Assembly: GCA_941918925.1 (NCBI GenBank)
Contig: OW799237.1
Coordinates: 53,618,997-53,682,996, forward strand
From: Phyto melanocephala
Taxonomy: Eukaryota > Arthropoda > Insecta > Diptera > Rhinophoridae
Reading direction: 5' to 3'
DNA length: 64,000 nt
Of this stretch, positions 32,647 through 44,539 are shown piece after piece. The position numbers and the translations under genes were made by a program. The notes under the pieces were generated by a model, which worked only from the letters and a program-made list of their open reading frames with translations, was not told where the DNA came from and did not search any database. Each line of letters begins with the position of its first letter. Within the stretch, counting starts at the first letter, position 1.

Positions 32647-32714
<68 letters not shown>

Positions 32715-34330
32715 AAGGGAAAGGAAACTAGTATTTTCTTTTTTGTTTTAATTGGTCGTTTTTAAAAGTTTAATTTTGTGATTAACAGCGACAGTGAAAG
32801 AGAAGTGAAAATTTAGAGGTTAGAAATAGTGTATATTATGGATTTTATATTCTATTATATGTTGGTGTATTTATTAATTAGGATCCTGTGAGAAATCCAG
32901 TATATAGGGATAATAACCTGTTTTCCTTCTTGACTGTTAAAGGAATTTTGTTGGAGAACGTAAGTTTCTGTGTGTGGCTGTTTGTACTAGAGGATGATAA
33001 CTATATTAATTTTTATAGCGGTGTAGTAGTCTTGATCTGGGGGCTGAACCAGAGACAGTTCGCCAGACGCCGCTAGTGGAGCAATCTACTACAGGTTCTC
33101 CATTGGGTTTTGGTTTAACAAGTCAAATTTAAATTTATCGGAGGATTCAACAGGTAAATTTATTCCTAAATAATTAAAGCGGGATAAATAGTTGTGGTTT
33201 TGAAACCGGTATATAAGGCGTCCATTTTACCTTGTTATTTACTTCACGGTAAATAATAACCGTTAAATAATTGAGGAATATTAATATAGTGCCGAAGGAG
33301 ATAAAGTTATGCGGCAGACATATTGTGCTTTTTAAATATTAAATTATTTGTACTCGTTTTTTTGTGGTGTGATATACATATATATTTTGTTTCGTTTGCT
33401 TTGTAATTTAAGTTTTGTTTGTAAGGATTTAAATTATTTAATTTTATTATCTTTTTATTAATTAAAATATATTGTTTATTTATTTTTTTTTTTTTGTTAT
33501 TTAAATCTGTAGGTATAATTTTTAATTCTAGTATAACATTTCTTGCTCACGATAGTAGTTCAGTTTTTATTATAGCCTGTACGACCTAGTTGACTTTAGA
33601 GAGCTCTTTCAGGTCTAGAATAGGTAGGATGTGATTTGGTTTTTATTTTTTTTAATAATAACACTCATTTTGGGTTGTGCCGAACAGTATTGTTGTGAGT
33701 AGAAATTTTATTAGATATTTTAAAATTTATAACATTTTACTTCTAACGGATAGGCTATTGTGAATATAGATATATTTGAATTTTGGTAAATTAAAATTTT
33801 CGTTTTTTTTATATCCACATATATTTATTGAAATATTTTTATAGATTTGTTTGTATTAGTTTTGTTAGCAATAAGTATCATTAGTATTTTATATATTTAG
33901 TGTTAATTTTTTTTTATAAGAATTAAGAGAAAAAATGTCTTGAATATCTAATAGGATAATAATGATGTCTGAGTGAATTTAATTTAAGTAGGAGTGGTGG
34001 AATGAAGTGGTAAGGTATGCGGACTCATGGGGTCAACGTAAATTGAAGTGGATGACTGTTGACCATGGTTGGGATGGGCGGCTGGAGCATTACATCCATC
34101 TCCTACAATCGGGGTGTACCAATTGTGTTAGTTTTGTTTCCGTTGTGTTTTCATATTTTTTTATTAATACAGACCCGAGGCTAGGTTAATGGGTAAAGAC
34201 CTCCCCAGAGCGAGTCTTTGCTTAAAGTTAGTCGGTGGATTTATTTAACCTAGTGCGTACAAGGTCATGTAACAAAGGGAAGATCACTTCAGCATTTGCT
34301 TTGGTGCTGCCATACTTTAAAATAAATACA
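31096..34330. other. Unrecognised part of the left arm
   Basis: About 3.2 kb with no recognisable protein. GC-richer islands are at 31545-31625, 31975-32090 (CCGATCCGCAGTGAACCACT, then CCCGCCGTGCGG) and 33040-33110. A TATA-box-like GGTATATAAGGCG at about 33209 is followed by a short GC-balanced patch and might be a promoter. It could be an LTR or leader of an unidentified element. Its inverted copy occupies 55280-61600 of the other arm, split by the Penelope-like insert. Confidence 0.4.
32651..32712. repeat. (TA)n microsatellite
   Basis: About 30 uninterrupted TA units. The paired site in the other arm (60018-60039) has only about 10, so the tract has changed length since the duplication. 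Confidence 0.9.
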
Positions 34331-35932
34331 ATTTATTTTACAGGCAGGTTGTAATAACGAAATATACTTAATGGTCAGTTTATTGCTCACGTTAACAAAA
34401 GTAACTTTTATTAACATTAACTTTGTCGGCAAGTTGTAACAATGGCCCTAAGGACATGTATCCTTACAGACTATTATATAAAATTGAATTCAAACTTGTA
34501 CATACAAAAGGTTTAATTATTCAAAAACAACATTATATTTCGTGTAATAAGATTAACATTTACAGAAAAATCGATCAATTGATACATTTCATTAAAATTC
34601 TCACATAATTTTCTAAATAGATCGGCAAAAGCATAATTTGTATGGGAAAATTTAAGATACAAAGGTATAAAGTAACGGGTTGTACGACGTGGAATATTAA
34701 AATTAATGTTACTCAAAAGAAAATCAGAAATAATGTCACCATTTATTAGGTTTATCAAAAAAGACACACTAAGCATAGATCTACGGCTTTTTAAAGTAGG
34801 CAATTTGACTTAAGCTAGCCTGGTTTCGTCTGGCAGTAGGTTTATAAGATGGCCTTCAAAAGATCTTCTTAGACAAAACAGAAGAAATTGCTTCTGCATA
34901 GATTTGATGCGATCAACATGGCCATTATATTTGGGGTCCCAAACAACAGATCCATACTTAAGTATTGGTCTTACTAAAGATATAAAGGTTGATTTTACAT
35001 GAAATTGATATTTCGTGCTGGCAGCACTGGTTGGTAATTGTGTCCAAACGACATCTGTAAAAGTGTAAAGTGTTCAGTATACTCTGCCACTTCATCATGA
35101 AGAAACGAGCAACGACTGCACATCGTTGAAATTTATTATCAAAATTCGTGCTCTGTGAGAAATATCCATCGTTTGTTACGAACTTTTTATGTTCAAATCA
35201 ACAATTCGTGAAATCCACTATTTTATCGAAAAATTGTGTTCAGCAATGAGGCTAATTTCTGTCGCATCTGGGGTGAATAACAGCCAGAAGCTGTACAAGA
35301 GTTACTGATGCATCCTGAAAAAACGACAGTTTAATGTGGTTTATGGACTGGTGGCATCATCGGTCCATTTTTCTTAAAAGACGACTGTGCAAGAAACGTT
35401 ACCGTCAACGGCGAACGATATCGAGCCACGCGACTTTTTTTGTCCTAATTTGCTGAGTTGGACTTGGTTGATAAGTTGTTTTTAACAAGACGGTGCCACA
35501 TGCAATGGACATATTTAAGGATGAATTTGGTGAGCAGTTTATCTCTCGAAACGAGACTTGGTCGCCAAGATCATATGATTTGACGCCTCTCGATTTTCTT
35601 GTGGGGTTATGTGAAGTCGTTGGTTTATGTGGACAAGCCAAACGAATGGACTATTTGAACCGGAGCCGCGGGCAACATTTACATGAAGTTTTTTTCCTTA
35701 AGTAAATGGTAAAGACCATTTTATCGATTCCAATAAAAATTTTGAATATATGATCAAAATTTGAGTGTTTTATTAGATTAAAAAAAAAATATGTTTAAAA
35801 AATCACGCTTTATATAACTGTTTAATAATACCTGGATCGAAAATGTCTTTTGACCATCGTTTTACATAAGAAAAATTCTTACATCGTCAGCAAACAAAGG
35901 GATATTACAGAGTCTTATTACAGCTCCTATTA
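34331..35932 (-). pseudogene. LINE 3' part (minus strand) with mariner insertion, left arm
   Basis: The mirror of 53676-55270. The LINE C-terminal frame (34803 down to 34513) begins MPTLKSRRSMLSVSF and is followed by FNIPRRTTRYFIPLYLKF, as in jockey-group elements. A decayed mariner transposon splits it at about 35040-35850. Next to the Ulysses-like insertion the LINE polymerase motif FADDVRIF is still readable (about 35880-35900). Confidence 0.6.
35040..35850 (+). pseudogene. Mariner-type transposase relic (left arm)
   Basis: Scattered frames give IIGPFFLKDDCARNVTVNGE (about 35357-35415) and, near 35580, RLSIFLWGYVKSLVYVDKPN. These are the standard blocks around the catalytic aspartates of insect mariner-like enzymes. 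Several stops and frame changes make it dead. Its mirror image is at 53760-54570. Confidence 0.65.
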
Positions 35933-38056
35933 TGTTACGTGCCGGTATTTTTCGACTACCAAATACAAAAATAATAAAAGCGAAACATACCCACGCCAAA
36001 TATTGGGTTAAGGGCGTGAAAGGCGGTTGCCAGCTAGCTCGAGCAAAAAGGTCAGTGGTTCTCAACCCGGGGTATTTGGCACGTGAACATATGACCGTAC
36101 CCTACACACCTTTAGAGTACGGAAAATTTTTAAACAAAGCTTTTAAAATCTTACAGCGCTGTCGTTATGCAAACGTTGGCATGACCAGGTGGATCGTCAT
36201 GCCTGGTACTATTGTTTTCCCTCCCGCAATTTGCTCCTATGACAGACTAAGTACCTAAAATTTTATGTCTGTCCCAATGATGTGATCACCCGCTTAGTGC
36301 ATTCCACTTACCTCCAACATTCCTCCTCTAATAATAACATTTAAAAATTCATGATGCACTTACATGAAGTAAAAAAAAAACTTTATTCTACAATTTTCAA
36401 GTGGAAATAAAATTCTCTCTATCATCTGTTTATATATATATAAATATTTACATATATATATTTGTATGTATAGGAAACAATTAAAATAATTTTATTAGTA
36501 ATGATAATAATATTATACAAAATATCATAAATAATGCTATTAATAAAAATAAAATATTTTATAATAATATTATTAATACTTAAAATAAAACAAGAATATT
36601 TTATAATAATAATACTTAACATAAGCTGGTGGTTTGTTGATGCTGTTGGTGGTGGGTTGTACTGGCAGTAATTTCGTTGCTGGTAGAACGTTTTCGCATC
36701 GGTAAAGTTGCTGCTGATACAGTTGTTACTGGTAGACTTGTAGCTGCTGGAGGCATTTTCCTCATGAAACGGGTTTATTTTTTTCTCTTTTCATTATAGC
36801 TTCATAAAATAGGTATTATGTTTGATTCGCACTTTTTGATTTTTCTTTTTCAAATAAATTTTAATATATTTAATACATAATTTAAGAAACTGATTATTTA
36901 TTAATTCGTTTACTTAATTCAATTGCAAATGGTTTTTTTTTTGTAGGTGGTTCTCATTGTTATTGTATTTAGACTAGCAAGAAAGAGTAACAAGCACAAA
37001 CTAGTTAAAAGTATATTATTTTTTTTATTTAGAAAATAGTTCGTAAAGTTTAAGAAATTCTTTTGAATTGAAAATCATCCTTCATTGGTAGCAAGATCAA
37101 CATATTTTTTTTTTTTTAAATTTCACTTTGCAATGTTTTCTTTTTTTTTTTTTTATTGATGTGGTGCGAGTTTTAACAAAATAAAATATTGTTAGATTGT
37201 CAAAAATCAAGGAATGTTTGAAACGATTTAAAAGTTTTGGAATAAAATAAGCAGAAGTATTTTAATAGACCTTGATTTTTGTGTACGCATGGTCTTTTCT
37301 CTGGATTATTGTAGAGGCGAAAAACACACGCATAATTTTTTTGGGAAAAAATATTGTTTTTTGTAAAACTATTTTTTTTTTTCTAAACAATTTTAGCATT
37401 TATTAATTTAAAGAAAATTACTAAACACGCGAAACTCTCAGACAACTTTAGGCGTTCAGTTTTTTTTTTGCATTTTTATTTTTTTTCCCACTTCTCAATT
37501 AATTTTTTTCCTCTAACTCGACTTTTCTTGTTAACTTCTTAAAATCAACTGTCACTTTCAACTTTTCTTAATCTGATTTTTCTTTTCTTCTCTTTCCCTT
37601 TCTTTCTCTTTTTGCAAAGTTGCCAGTAGGTGATCTTGCCTACTGGGCCCTTATAACAATTACGCAAAATCAGCAAATCGCTGAAAGGCATCACTTGCAA
37701 AATCTTTTTTCTTTTCCATTCCTCTTTCCACAAAACCGGTTTGAAATGTGTCGTGCTGCTATTGGTCAAACAATTTAACGGTAAACTGAGGTGATGGCAA
37801 TTGTAAGAGGAGACGTAAGGACATGAGAGGTGACAAAACTTTCCGTTTGTGATCGTCTATCGAAACTCATATAAAAAAAATTGGTTGCCAACCGTAACAG
37901 TTGCATATGTATATGTACATATGTATATGCAAATGTGTAAAGTTTTAAAAGAAACGTAGAATTACCGGGCCTTGCCAGAAAATTCGAATGTGTAATTTTG
38001 AAAGGCATAGGAGGTTTTTCAAGAAGAAAAAAATTAATAGAAAAAAATCCGTAACA
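35933..38056 (-). repeat. 3' LTR of the Ulysses-like element (2124 bp)
   Basis: This copy and 44556-46682 differ by only a handful of substitutions that I could see (for example C/A at 36209 versus 44831, and A/G in the GCTGATACAG phrase) plus homopolymer lengths. It is AT-rich with long T-runs and a TATATATA segment. An antisense 108-codon frame at the outer edge starts on an ATG formed by the target A plus the LTR's TG. Confidence 0.9.
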
Positions 38057-38253
38057 AAACTGCTTCGTTTTAAGATTTCCAATCGCTTAACGAACAGGAA
38101 AGGATTTTTTTGTGAAAAAAGTAGAAGAATTATATTGGTGGGAGAAAAATACAAAAAAAAAATTTTGTATGCAACGTGTGGCACGACCCACGAAGCCGGG
38201 CATAAAAGAATACAAGTTCCATGTCGCTAAGTTAGAGTCTATACCTGGTGAAG

Positions 38254-41200
38254 TTATGGGCGAATATCAGAAGCATGATACTTCCCTATGTAATTTCCCT
38301 GAAGATCCTCAAGCTCATAAATAGTATTTCCGATTTTCTTCCTTACCCTACACTTAACGAACTTCGGGTTAAATTTAGCGTTAATGCCCCTACGGAAGTC
38401 ACTTTGCGAGTGGTTTTTCCTAAAAACTTCCTGACCTTCAATAAAATTCACTGGCCTGGACCTTGTGTTATAGGTTTTGCACGCTTTTTCATGAGCCGCG
38501 TTTAGGTTCTCGCTTATCTTGTTGCGAATGTGCTGTAGTCGGTCGCTTCTCGCGATAGGTGTGTCGTCGGAAAGCATGTTCAAGCGATCCAGTAGGGAGT
38601 AGCTTGATCCATTTGTGATCATGTTCTGACCGAAAACCGCGTAGTATGGAGAACACCCTATAGCGGAATGAAAATCGCTACGCAATATCTGTAAAATGTC
38701 AGGTATTTCCCTATCCCAGTTCGTATGATCTGACTCATCCTTAAGAAAATAACGAATTTTAGAAATTACTTCCCTATTTGCCCTTTCAGAGGCATTTGCC
38801 TGTGGTGAATAGAATCCTGTGGTCACATGGGTAATGCCGTACACGGAAAAAAATTCCTCTATCTCCTTAGACGTGAACTGTTTAGCGTTATCGCTGTGAA
38901 TGAACTGTGGCACACCAAAAGTGCAGAAAATTTCATTCCGGAGAAACTCTATTACGTTTACGGATGTTGCCGATTTCATGGGCTTTAGAAACAGAATCTT
39001 GGTTAGGTGATCTATCACGATGAACAGTTGACAGTTCTTCGCTTTGGTACAGGGGTACGGGCCTAGGAAATCGCAGTACAATCTCTGAAAAGGACGGGTT
39101 GTCAAAATTTGTTTTCCTATAGGTGGGCGAAGGATTTGGTTTGTAGGCTTTATTGTCTTGCAGACATCGCATTGTCTGATGTATGACCTTACGTCACGAG
39201 CCATTTGCGGCCAGAAATACTTTTGCCTAATTCTAAACAGCGTTTTATTAAAGCCACCATGACATCCTTCCTCGTGAGCAGACTTGATTGTACTTGTGAC
39301 TAAAGATTTCGGTAACCAAAGTCTCCAAAGGTCGCCTTCGTTGGTAACACCATTTCGGAATCTAACTCGTTTGTAAACATAGTTTTCAGACAAACACAAA
39401 TCTGGAAGATCATTATCGTTCTCACGAATTTTATTTCTTAAGTCGTTGTATTCGGGACTATCAAATTCAGGGGACAAAATATCAACTTCGGGTGGACTGC
39501 AGTTTATTTCAAGCGCATCTACATCAAATCTTAAGAGGGTGTCGGGTACAACGTTCAAGGACCCCTTTCTATGTTCCATTGTAAAATCAAAGTGTTGGAG
39601 TTTTAAGCTCCATCGGGCTAGTCTGCCAGACAAATCTTTCTGGCCCATGAGCCAACGGAGGCTTGAGTGGTCTGTGACAATTTTGAACGGGAGACCTTCG
39701 ACGTACTGTCTAAAACGTTTGACACAAATAACGGCCGCTAGACATTCCAGTTCCGTTACTGTATAGTTTCGCTGTGCCTTATTCAGCTTTTGCGAAACGA
39801 ACGCGATTGGGTGCTCCTTACCCTCGTCATCGAGCTGGTATAAAACTCCCCCAACACCGATGCGTGATGCATCGCATTGTATTACGAACTCCTTACTGAA
39901 GTCCGGTTGTGCCAGTACAGGGGCGTTTGTCAAGGAAGATTTAAGTTTCTCGAACGATTCGGTGGCTTGAGAAGATAAACGAAACGGTTTATTTGACTTA
40001 CGCAAACAATCCGTAAGTGGGCCTGCGAGGTCTGAAAAATTGCTTATAAAAGCGCGATACCAATTTGCCATGCCCACGAAGCGCCTAACCTGCTTAGGAG
40101 TTTTTGGAATAGGGAATTTAACAATGCCCTCAACTTTTTCTGGGTCAACTTTCAAATTTCCACCACCAATCCGATAACCTAAATATTTTATCTCACGTTG
40201 GCAAAATTTACTCTTACCTACATTAATGGTCAAGCCGGCAGATTCTAAGCACTGGGCAACGTCGGAAAGTAATTTTAGGTGGGTATTAAAATCCTGACTG
40301 CAAACTAAAAGGTCGTCAAGGTAAATAAAAACGTTATCCCTTAATTTCGCGGGAATTGCCCTATCCATTAAACGACTCATCGTCTGGGGACCGTTACAGA
40401 CACCAAAAGGCATGACCCTGTATTGGTACAGGGATCGTCCCGGTACCGCGAAAGCTGTCTTCTCCTTAGATGCCTCGGACAACTTTATCTGGAAGAATGC
40501 ATCCTTTAAGTCGATGCCGCTGATATAATGCGTGTATTTCAAACGACTGAGTAGGCCATTTATATGTGGTAACGGATACGAGTCCTTTTTCGTCAAAGAG
40601 TTTATTTTCCGACAATCAAGACAGAGTCTTATTTTCCCGGGCTTACGAACGGTTACTATGGGGCTACACCAAGGAGAATTGGACTCTTCTATTACACCAA
40701 GAGCCAGTAATCGGTCCAGTTCCTCGTAGACCTCAGCTTGTCTAGGGGGCGAGAGAGTATAGTGTTTCTGTTTGACAGGTGTGGCGTCCCCTGTATCGAT
40801 GTGGTGTTCGAGTAAGGGTGTGCACCCAAGGCCCAATTTTTCATAAGAAGAAAATTTCGCGATAACACGCTCGAGGCTTAATTTCTCTTCTGGGTCCAAA
40901 TTATGGAAATTTGACTCGGAGTCGCTAACGAGCTCCGCGCATTCGAAATCTGAAAATATTTGTGGAGCTAGAGCGTATGCCCTCCAAAAGTCTATGCCGA
41001 GATAACCTACTTGAGACAAATTTGGTACGATGTAAAATATTATGGACCTTGTTACCCCTTTAAAAGTGACCGGTAGTGTGCAATACCCCGCAACTTCATT
41101 TCTCGAACCGTTTGCGGTTAAAATGTTAGACCTAATTTCCCTTAATTGAATGTTATTCCTTTTTACGAAGTCTAAACTGCCTTTCCCTAAAACGGATACG

Positions 41201-41643
41201 TTGGCACCAGAGTCTAGAAGACAAAATAATTCCTCATCAAAAATTTTAATAAGAGCAAAAGGCCTGCCATCATTTCGATCTGGCAAACATGTGGATTCAA
41301 TGATTTTCCTAAATTTGAGTCTATTACAATAACGCTGTCTGCACTTAAGAATCTGTGGTGAGATTCCAGGGTTACTAGTAGCCTTGCCAAAAGATAAGTT
41401 CTGTCTATAATCATGCAGAGAATAAGTTTGTACGTCAGGTGGTTGTAGAGCAGGTAATTGTGCGTCTGGCTTGTTAGTCAGACTGGGAGGTAAGTCCCTC
41501 TGTGAAGGCTTACACTCTTTGCTGGATAGAAGCTCGGGATTTAACGGGAGGAACGAGCATCCCCGGTCGCCCACTCGCTCCGTCGCTTGTTTCCCGCATG
41601 AGGACCAATACACTTGGGAGTAGTTACTCCTCTTTGTCCGCAT
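38254..41643 (-). CDS. pol: Pol polyprotein of the Ulysses-like element
   Basis: An open frame of 1129 codons that overlaps the gag end by about 100 bp in the -1 frame. Protease DSG is at 144-146. Reverse transcriptase has YLDD at 441-444. RNase H has D591, E631 and D658. The integrase zinc site is H790, H795, C825, C828, and its catalytic triad is D858 (CDFLGPYP), D918 (HSDNAKQF) and E953 (NASERANR). A degenerate GPY/F-like tail (KKIGNTIYELEDLQGNYIGK) ends 200 bp before the 3' LTR. The first ~100 residues overlap or follow the frameshift point and may not all be translated. It copies and integrates the element. All key residues checked are present and there is no internal stop, so the element may be, or recently was, active. 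Confidence 0.93.
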   Translation of the reverse strand: MRTKRSNYSQVYWSSCGKQATERVGDRGCSFLPLNPELLSSKECKPSQRDLPPSLTNKPDAQLPALQPPDVQTYSLHDYRQNLSFGKATSNPGISPQILKCRQRYCNRLKFRKIIESTCLPDRNDGRPFALIKIFDEELFCLLDSGANVSVLGKGSLDFVKRNNIQLREIRSNILTANGSRNEVAGYCTLPVTFKGVTRSIIFYIVPNLSQVGYLGIDFWRAYALAPQIFSDFECAELVSDSESNFHNLDPEEKLSLERVIAKFSSYEKLGLGCTPLLEHHIDTGDATPVKQKHYTLSPPRQAEVYEELDRLLALGVIEESNSPWCSPIVTVRKPGKIRLCLDCRKINSLTKKDSYPLPHINGLLSRLKYTHYISGIDLKDAFFQIKLSEASKEKTAFAVPGRSLYQYRVMPFGVCNGPQTMSRLMDRAIPAKLRDNVFIYLDDLLVCSQDFNTHLKLLSDVAQCLESAGLTINVGKSKFCQREIKYLGYRIGGGNLKVDPEKVEGIVKFPIPKTPKQVRRFVGMANWYRAFISNFSDLAGPLTDCLRKSNKPFRLSSQATESFEKLKSSLTNAPVLAQPDFSKEFVIQCDASRIGVGGVLYQLDDEGKEHPIAFVSQKLNKAQRNYTVTELECLAAVICVKRFRQYVEGLPFKIVTDHSSLRWLMGQKDLSGRLARWSLKLQHFDFTMEHRKGSLNVVPDTLLRFDVDALEINCSPPEVDILSPEFDSPEYNDLRNKIRENDNDLPDLCLSENYVYKRVRFRNGVTNEGDLWRLWLPKSLVTSTIKSAHEEGCHGGFNKTLFRIRQKYFWPQMARDVRSYIRQCDVCKTIKPTNQILRPPIGKQILTTRPFQRLYCDFLGPYPCTKAKNCQLFIVIDHLTKILFLKPMKSATSVNVIEFLRNEIFCTFGVPQFIHSDNAKQFTSKEIEEFFSVYGITHVTTGFYSPQANASERANREVISKIRYFLKDESDHTNWDREIPDILQILRSDFHSAIGCSPYYAVFGQNMITNGSSYSLLDRLNMLSDDTPIARSDRLQHIRNKISENLNAAHEKACKTYNTRSRPVNFIEGQEVFRKNHSQSDFRRGINAKFNPKFVKCRVRKKIGNTIYELEDLQGNYIGKYHASDIRP

Positions 41644-42977
41644 TTGTAGCAGAAAACATGACGAGTTTCTTCAGGACAATATATGTAGCTATGCCAAAGC
41701 TGGAGGCAGTTCCAACATTTAATCTTGGAATAATCACCCCTCACCCAAGTATTGTTTAACTTTAAAGCCTCGACTTGAGGATCGGATTCTGCGTCGGAAT
41801 CTTCGGGTTCCGGTTCAACGGCAATTTCGTGTACCTGGCGCTGCCGACTGAATGTGGTAGCTTTATTCTCAGATACAACCTTTTCGGCTTTTCTAGCTAG
41901 GTCGCGAAGCTTCCCCAAATCCCTGGGGTGTGAAATAAAAAGCATGATAATCTCTATCACGGAAGTGTCTGGCAAGGGATCTGACAATCTGAGGTTTAAA
42001 CGAACAATAAAGGAGTGTAAGTCGTCATAACTTTCCTTTGGAAGCTGTTTTCTGGTGGACATCTTTAACAGAATTTCGTGGTCACTTTCGAGAGACCCAA
42101 ATTCTTTTAAAAGAGCAGCCCTTAACATTGGGTAAGTCGCTCTTTGATTTTGTTTGACATAGTCCCAGTAAAATGTTTCAGCCTTACCCGTAACAAACAG
42201 GTGAAAATTTGACATAAGGTGGTCATGTGGACATTGCGATCGCCCAGTAAGTGTGTCTATCTTAAATAAGAAGTCTGAAACGCTACCTTCGCCACTATAT
42301 GAAACTTTCCAGTCCTTCAATTTAAAATTTACGCCAGAAGAAGCATACGAAAATGAGTTCGAATGAGAGCCAGATGGCTGTACGTTAATACCAGGAGTTC
42401 CCGAGGTAGACCTTCCATTGTGGGCTGCCCCTACGGACTCCTTAAGAGCGGTGAATTCTCGTCTGAATTCCTCTTGCGTATTTCTCATAGCCTCTTGGAA
42501 GTATGCCATCAGGGTCTGAATCGTATTTTCATTTGAAGGCTGTTGGTCCCCCTCTTGACTAGTGTTATGGGTGGCCATTTCCGTTTGATTTTCGGATGGT
42601 AATATTGGGACTGATTTTTCCAAAATTCTCGCGTCCAAATTCGGTAATGAATGAGCAAAAGTATCGCCTTTGGGAATTTTACTCCTAGTATCTGTATTGT
42701 CAGATGAAATTGAAACTAATGAAGAAGAGACAGACGAGGACCTCAAGGCCCTAATGCTTGTGCTAGATTGCGAATTTACTGAACCTGAAAGGGATTTTCT
42801 GGTTAATGAAGCTGCTCCTCTTCCCCTACCTTTTGCCGAGGACGGACTACGACTTACAACTTGTACTCTACCTCTACCGGATAAATCTACTAAATTGGGA
42901 TTAGTTACTGTACGCGGCGGATTCCTAGATGTGCTTTGCCGAGTGTTGGGTTTGTGCATAATGTGCCCGCGACACAA
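41541..42977 (-). CDS. gag: Gag polyprotein of the Ulysses-like element
   Basis: 478 codons from ATG. The N-terminal third is serine/arginine-rich and disordered-looking. The central part (FKLKDWKVSYSGEGSVSDFL through MSTRKQLPKESYDDLHSF) is the retrotransposon capsid domain. The first CCHC knuckle is intact at 421-434 (CWNCLQLWHSYIYC). The second (443-456, CYKCGQRGVTTPKC) has Val where the His should be. The protein packages element RNA. Pol follows in the -1 frame, so a ribosomal -1 shift near the end of gag is expected. The ATG is supported by the length and by a leader without longer in-frame extension. Confidence 0.88.
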   Translation of the reverse strand: MCRGHIMHKPNTRQSTSRNPPRTVTNPNLVDLSGRGRVQVVSRSPSSAKGRGRGAASLTRKSLSGSVNSQSSTSIRALRSSSVSSSLVSISSDNTDTRSKIPKGDTFAHSLPNLDARILEKSVPILPSENQTEMATHNTSQEGDQQPSNENTIQTLMAYFQEAMRNTQEEFRREFTALKESVGAAHNGRSTSGTPGINVQPSGSHSNSFSYASSGVNFKLKDWKVSYSGEGSVSDFLFKIDTLTGRSQCPHDHLMSNFHLFVTGKAETFYWDYVKQNQRATYPMLRAALLKEFGSLESDHEILLKMSTRKQLPKESYDDLHSFIVRLNLRLSDPLPDTSVIEIIMLFISHPRDLGKLRDLARKAEKVVSENKATTFSRQRQVHEIAVEPEPEDSDAESDPQVEALKLNNTWVRGDYSKIKCWNCLQLWHSYIYCPEETRHVFCYKCGQRGVTTPKCIGPHAGNKRRSEWATGDARSSR

Positions 42978-44539
42978 AAAAAGGAATTTTTATTTGCAAG
43001 GGGGAAAGAAAAAAGATTCTATACGTGTAGCCTTTATCGCGTATGGGAACTTGATTAATGGTAGTTTAGAAAAGATTTAAAAAAAAATAAAAAAAATATT
43101 CTGAAAAATCACTAAAAAAAATGTTGTGAAAAGTCGTGAAAAAAAAACTGAAAGCAAATTTTAATCGTGAAGAATAAAAAAATTTTCTTGCAAAGCCAAA
43201 TTTTTTTTATCATGAGGATAAAATAATTTTTCTTGCAAAATTTACCTTTTTTAATCGTGAAGATAAAATAATTTTTTCTTGTGAAGATAATAATGAAGAT
43301 AATTTTTAATCGAGAAGATAAAATAACTCCCTTTTTTTTTCTTTTTGCGAAAACAAATTTTAATCGTGAGGGAAAAAAAGTTTTGAAAAATAAATTTGAA
43401 TAGTGATAAAAAAAATTAATCTTGAGAAAACAAATTGGTTTGTTTTTTTTTCCAAGTTATTTTAAATTCCCGTTATTTAAAAAAAATGTTTCTTATTTAC
43501 AATGGGATTAAATTTATTTGAAAAAAAAAAATTCAATTAATATACATATATTAATTTAATTTTGATAAAAATTTTTGTTTATTGGGAAAAAAAATATTTT
43601 TTTTTTCGTCATTTGAATGAAATTAAATCAAAAAAAAATTATATTTGTGTTATGGAATAATATAATTTAAATGAAAATATAAAAAAAATTTAAATCGTAC
43701 GGAGGAGGAATAATGGGTGCTGTGGTTGCCAAACGGTGATCACATTGTTCTATACGTCGAGAATGCTAAGATACAAGAGTATGCTGACTCTTCTCGTTAC
43801 TGATTGGCTAATCAGTTTCCTACTTCTCTCAGAAAAACTGATGACTCAATCAATTAAAATAGAACGTGTTCAAAAAAAAATCACAATTAAAAAAAAATAC
43901 GTATTCTGATAGGGAAATTACAGAAATATTTAATAATTCTTTTATTCGAAATGTTTTCTAATATTGGGACATGATCGCAACGATGACTGCTCGACTAGTT
44001 GTCGTCAGCTCGGACTTATCATATCTCCGACATAAAAAAACAAAATTCGAAGGTGTTACCGAATATCTTGAAATAATTATTGTTCGCCAATCTTGCGTCG
44101 CAAATGATACCAGGTTTACATACCCAGAAATCATGACTTACGCTAGTCAACGAACAATCACCATTTCCAACTTCCCTTCATTTTAGCGTCGCAAATGAAT
44201 CCAGGTTTAGTCTCCCAGAAGTCATGACTTACGCCAAATAAAAGAAAATTTAATTATTCGAGCCCTATATACTATTACGTAAACTTACGTTTGCATTACG
44301 TCAACTATGTGTTACTTCAGGTGGAAGAAAAAATAATTTACATTGTTAAATTTGTTTCGTGTTAAGTAAAATTTATTTTCCGTTAGGTAAAATAAATCTT
44401 ACAAAAACAAGTTTTGCTTTATGTTGGGCTAATATTAACCTCACTTTGTGCAAATTGCTTTGCGTCGGGCTAACATTAACCTCACTTTGTGCAAATTGCT
44501 TTGCGTTGGGCTAACATTAACTTTGTGCAAATTGCTTTG
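42978..44539 (-). other. Leader of the Ulysses-like element
   Basis: About 1.56 kb between primer site and gag ATG. The gag-proximal half (43081-43700) is extremely A/T-rich with repeated AATCGTGAAGATAAAATAAT-like phrases (plus-strand). Elsewhere CATGACTTACGCCA and AATGATACCAGGTTTA phrases are duplicated near 44100-44240. There is no long ORF, and the packaging signal would lie here. Confidence 0.5.
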
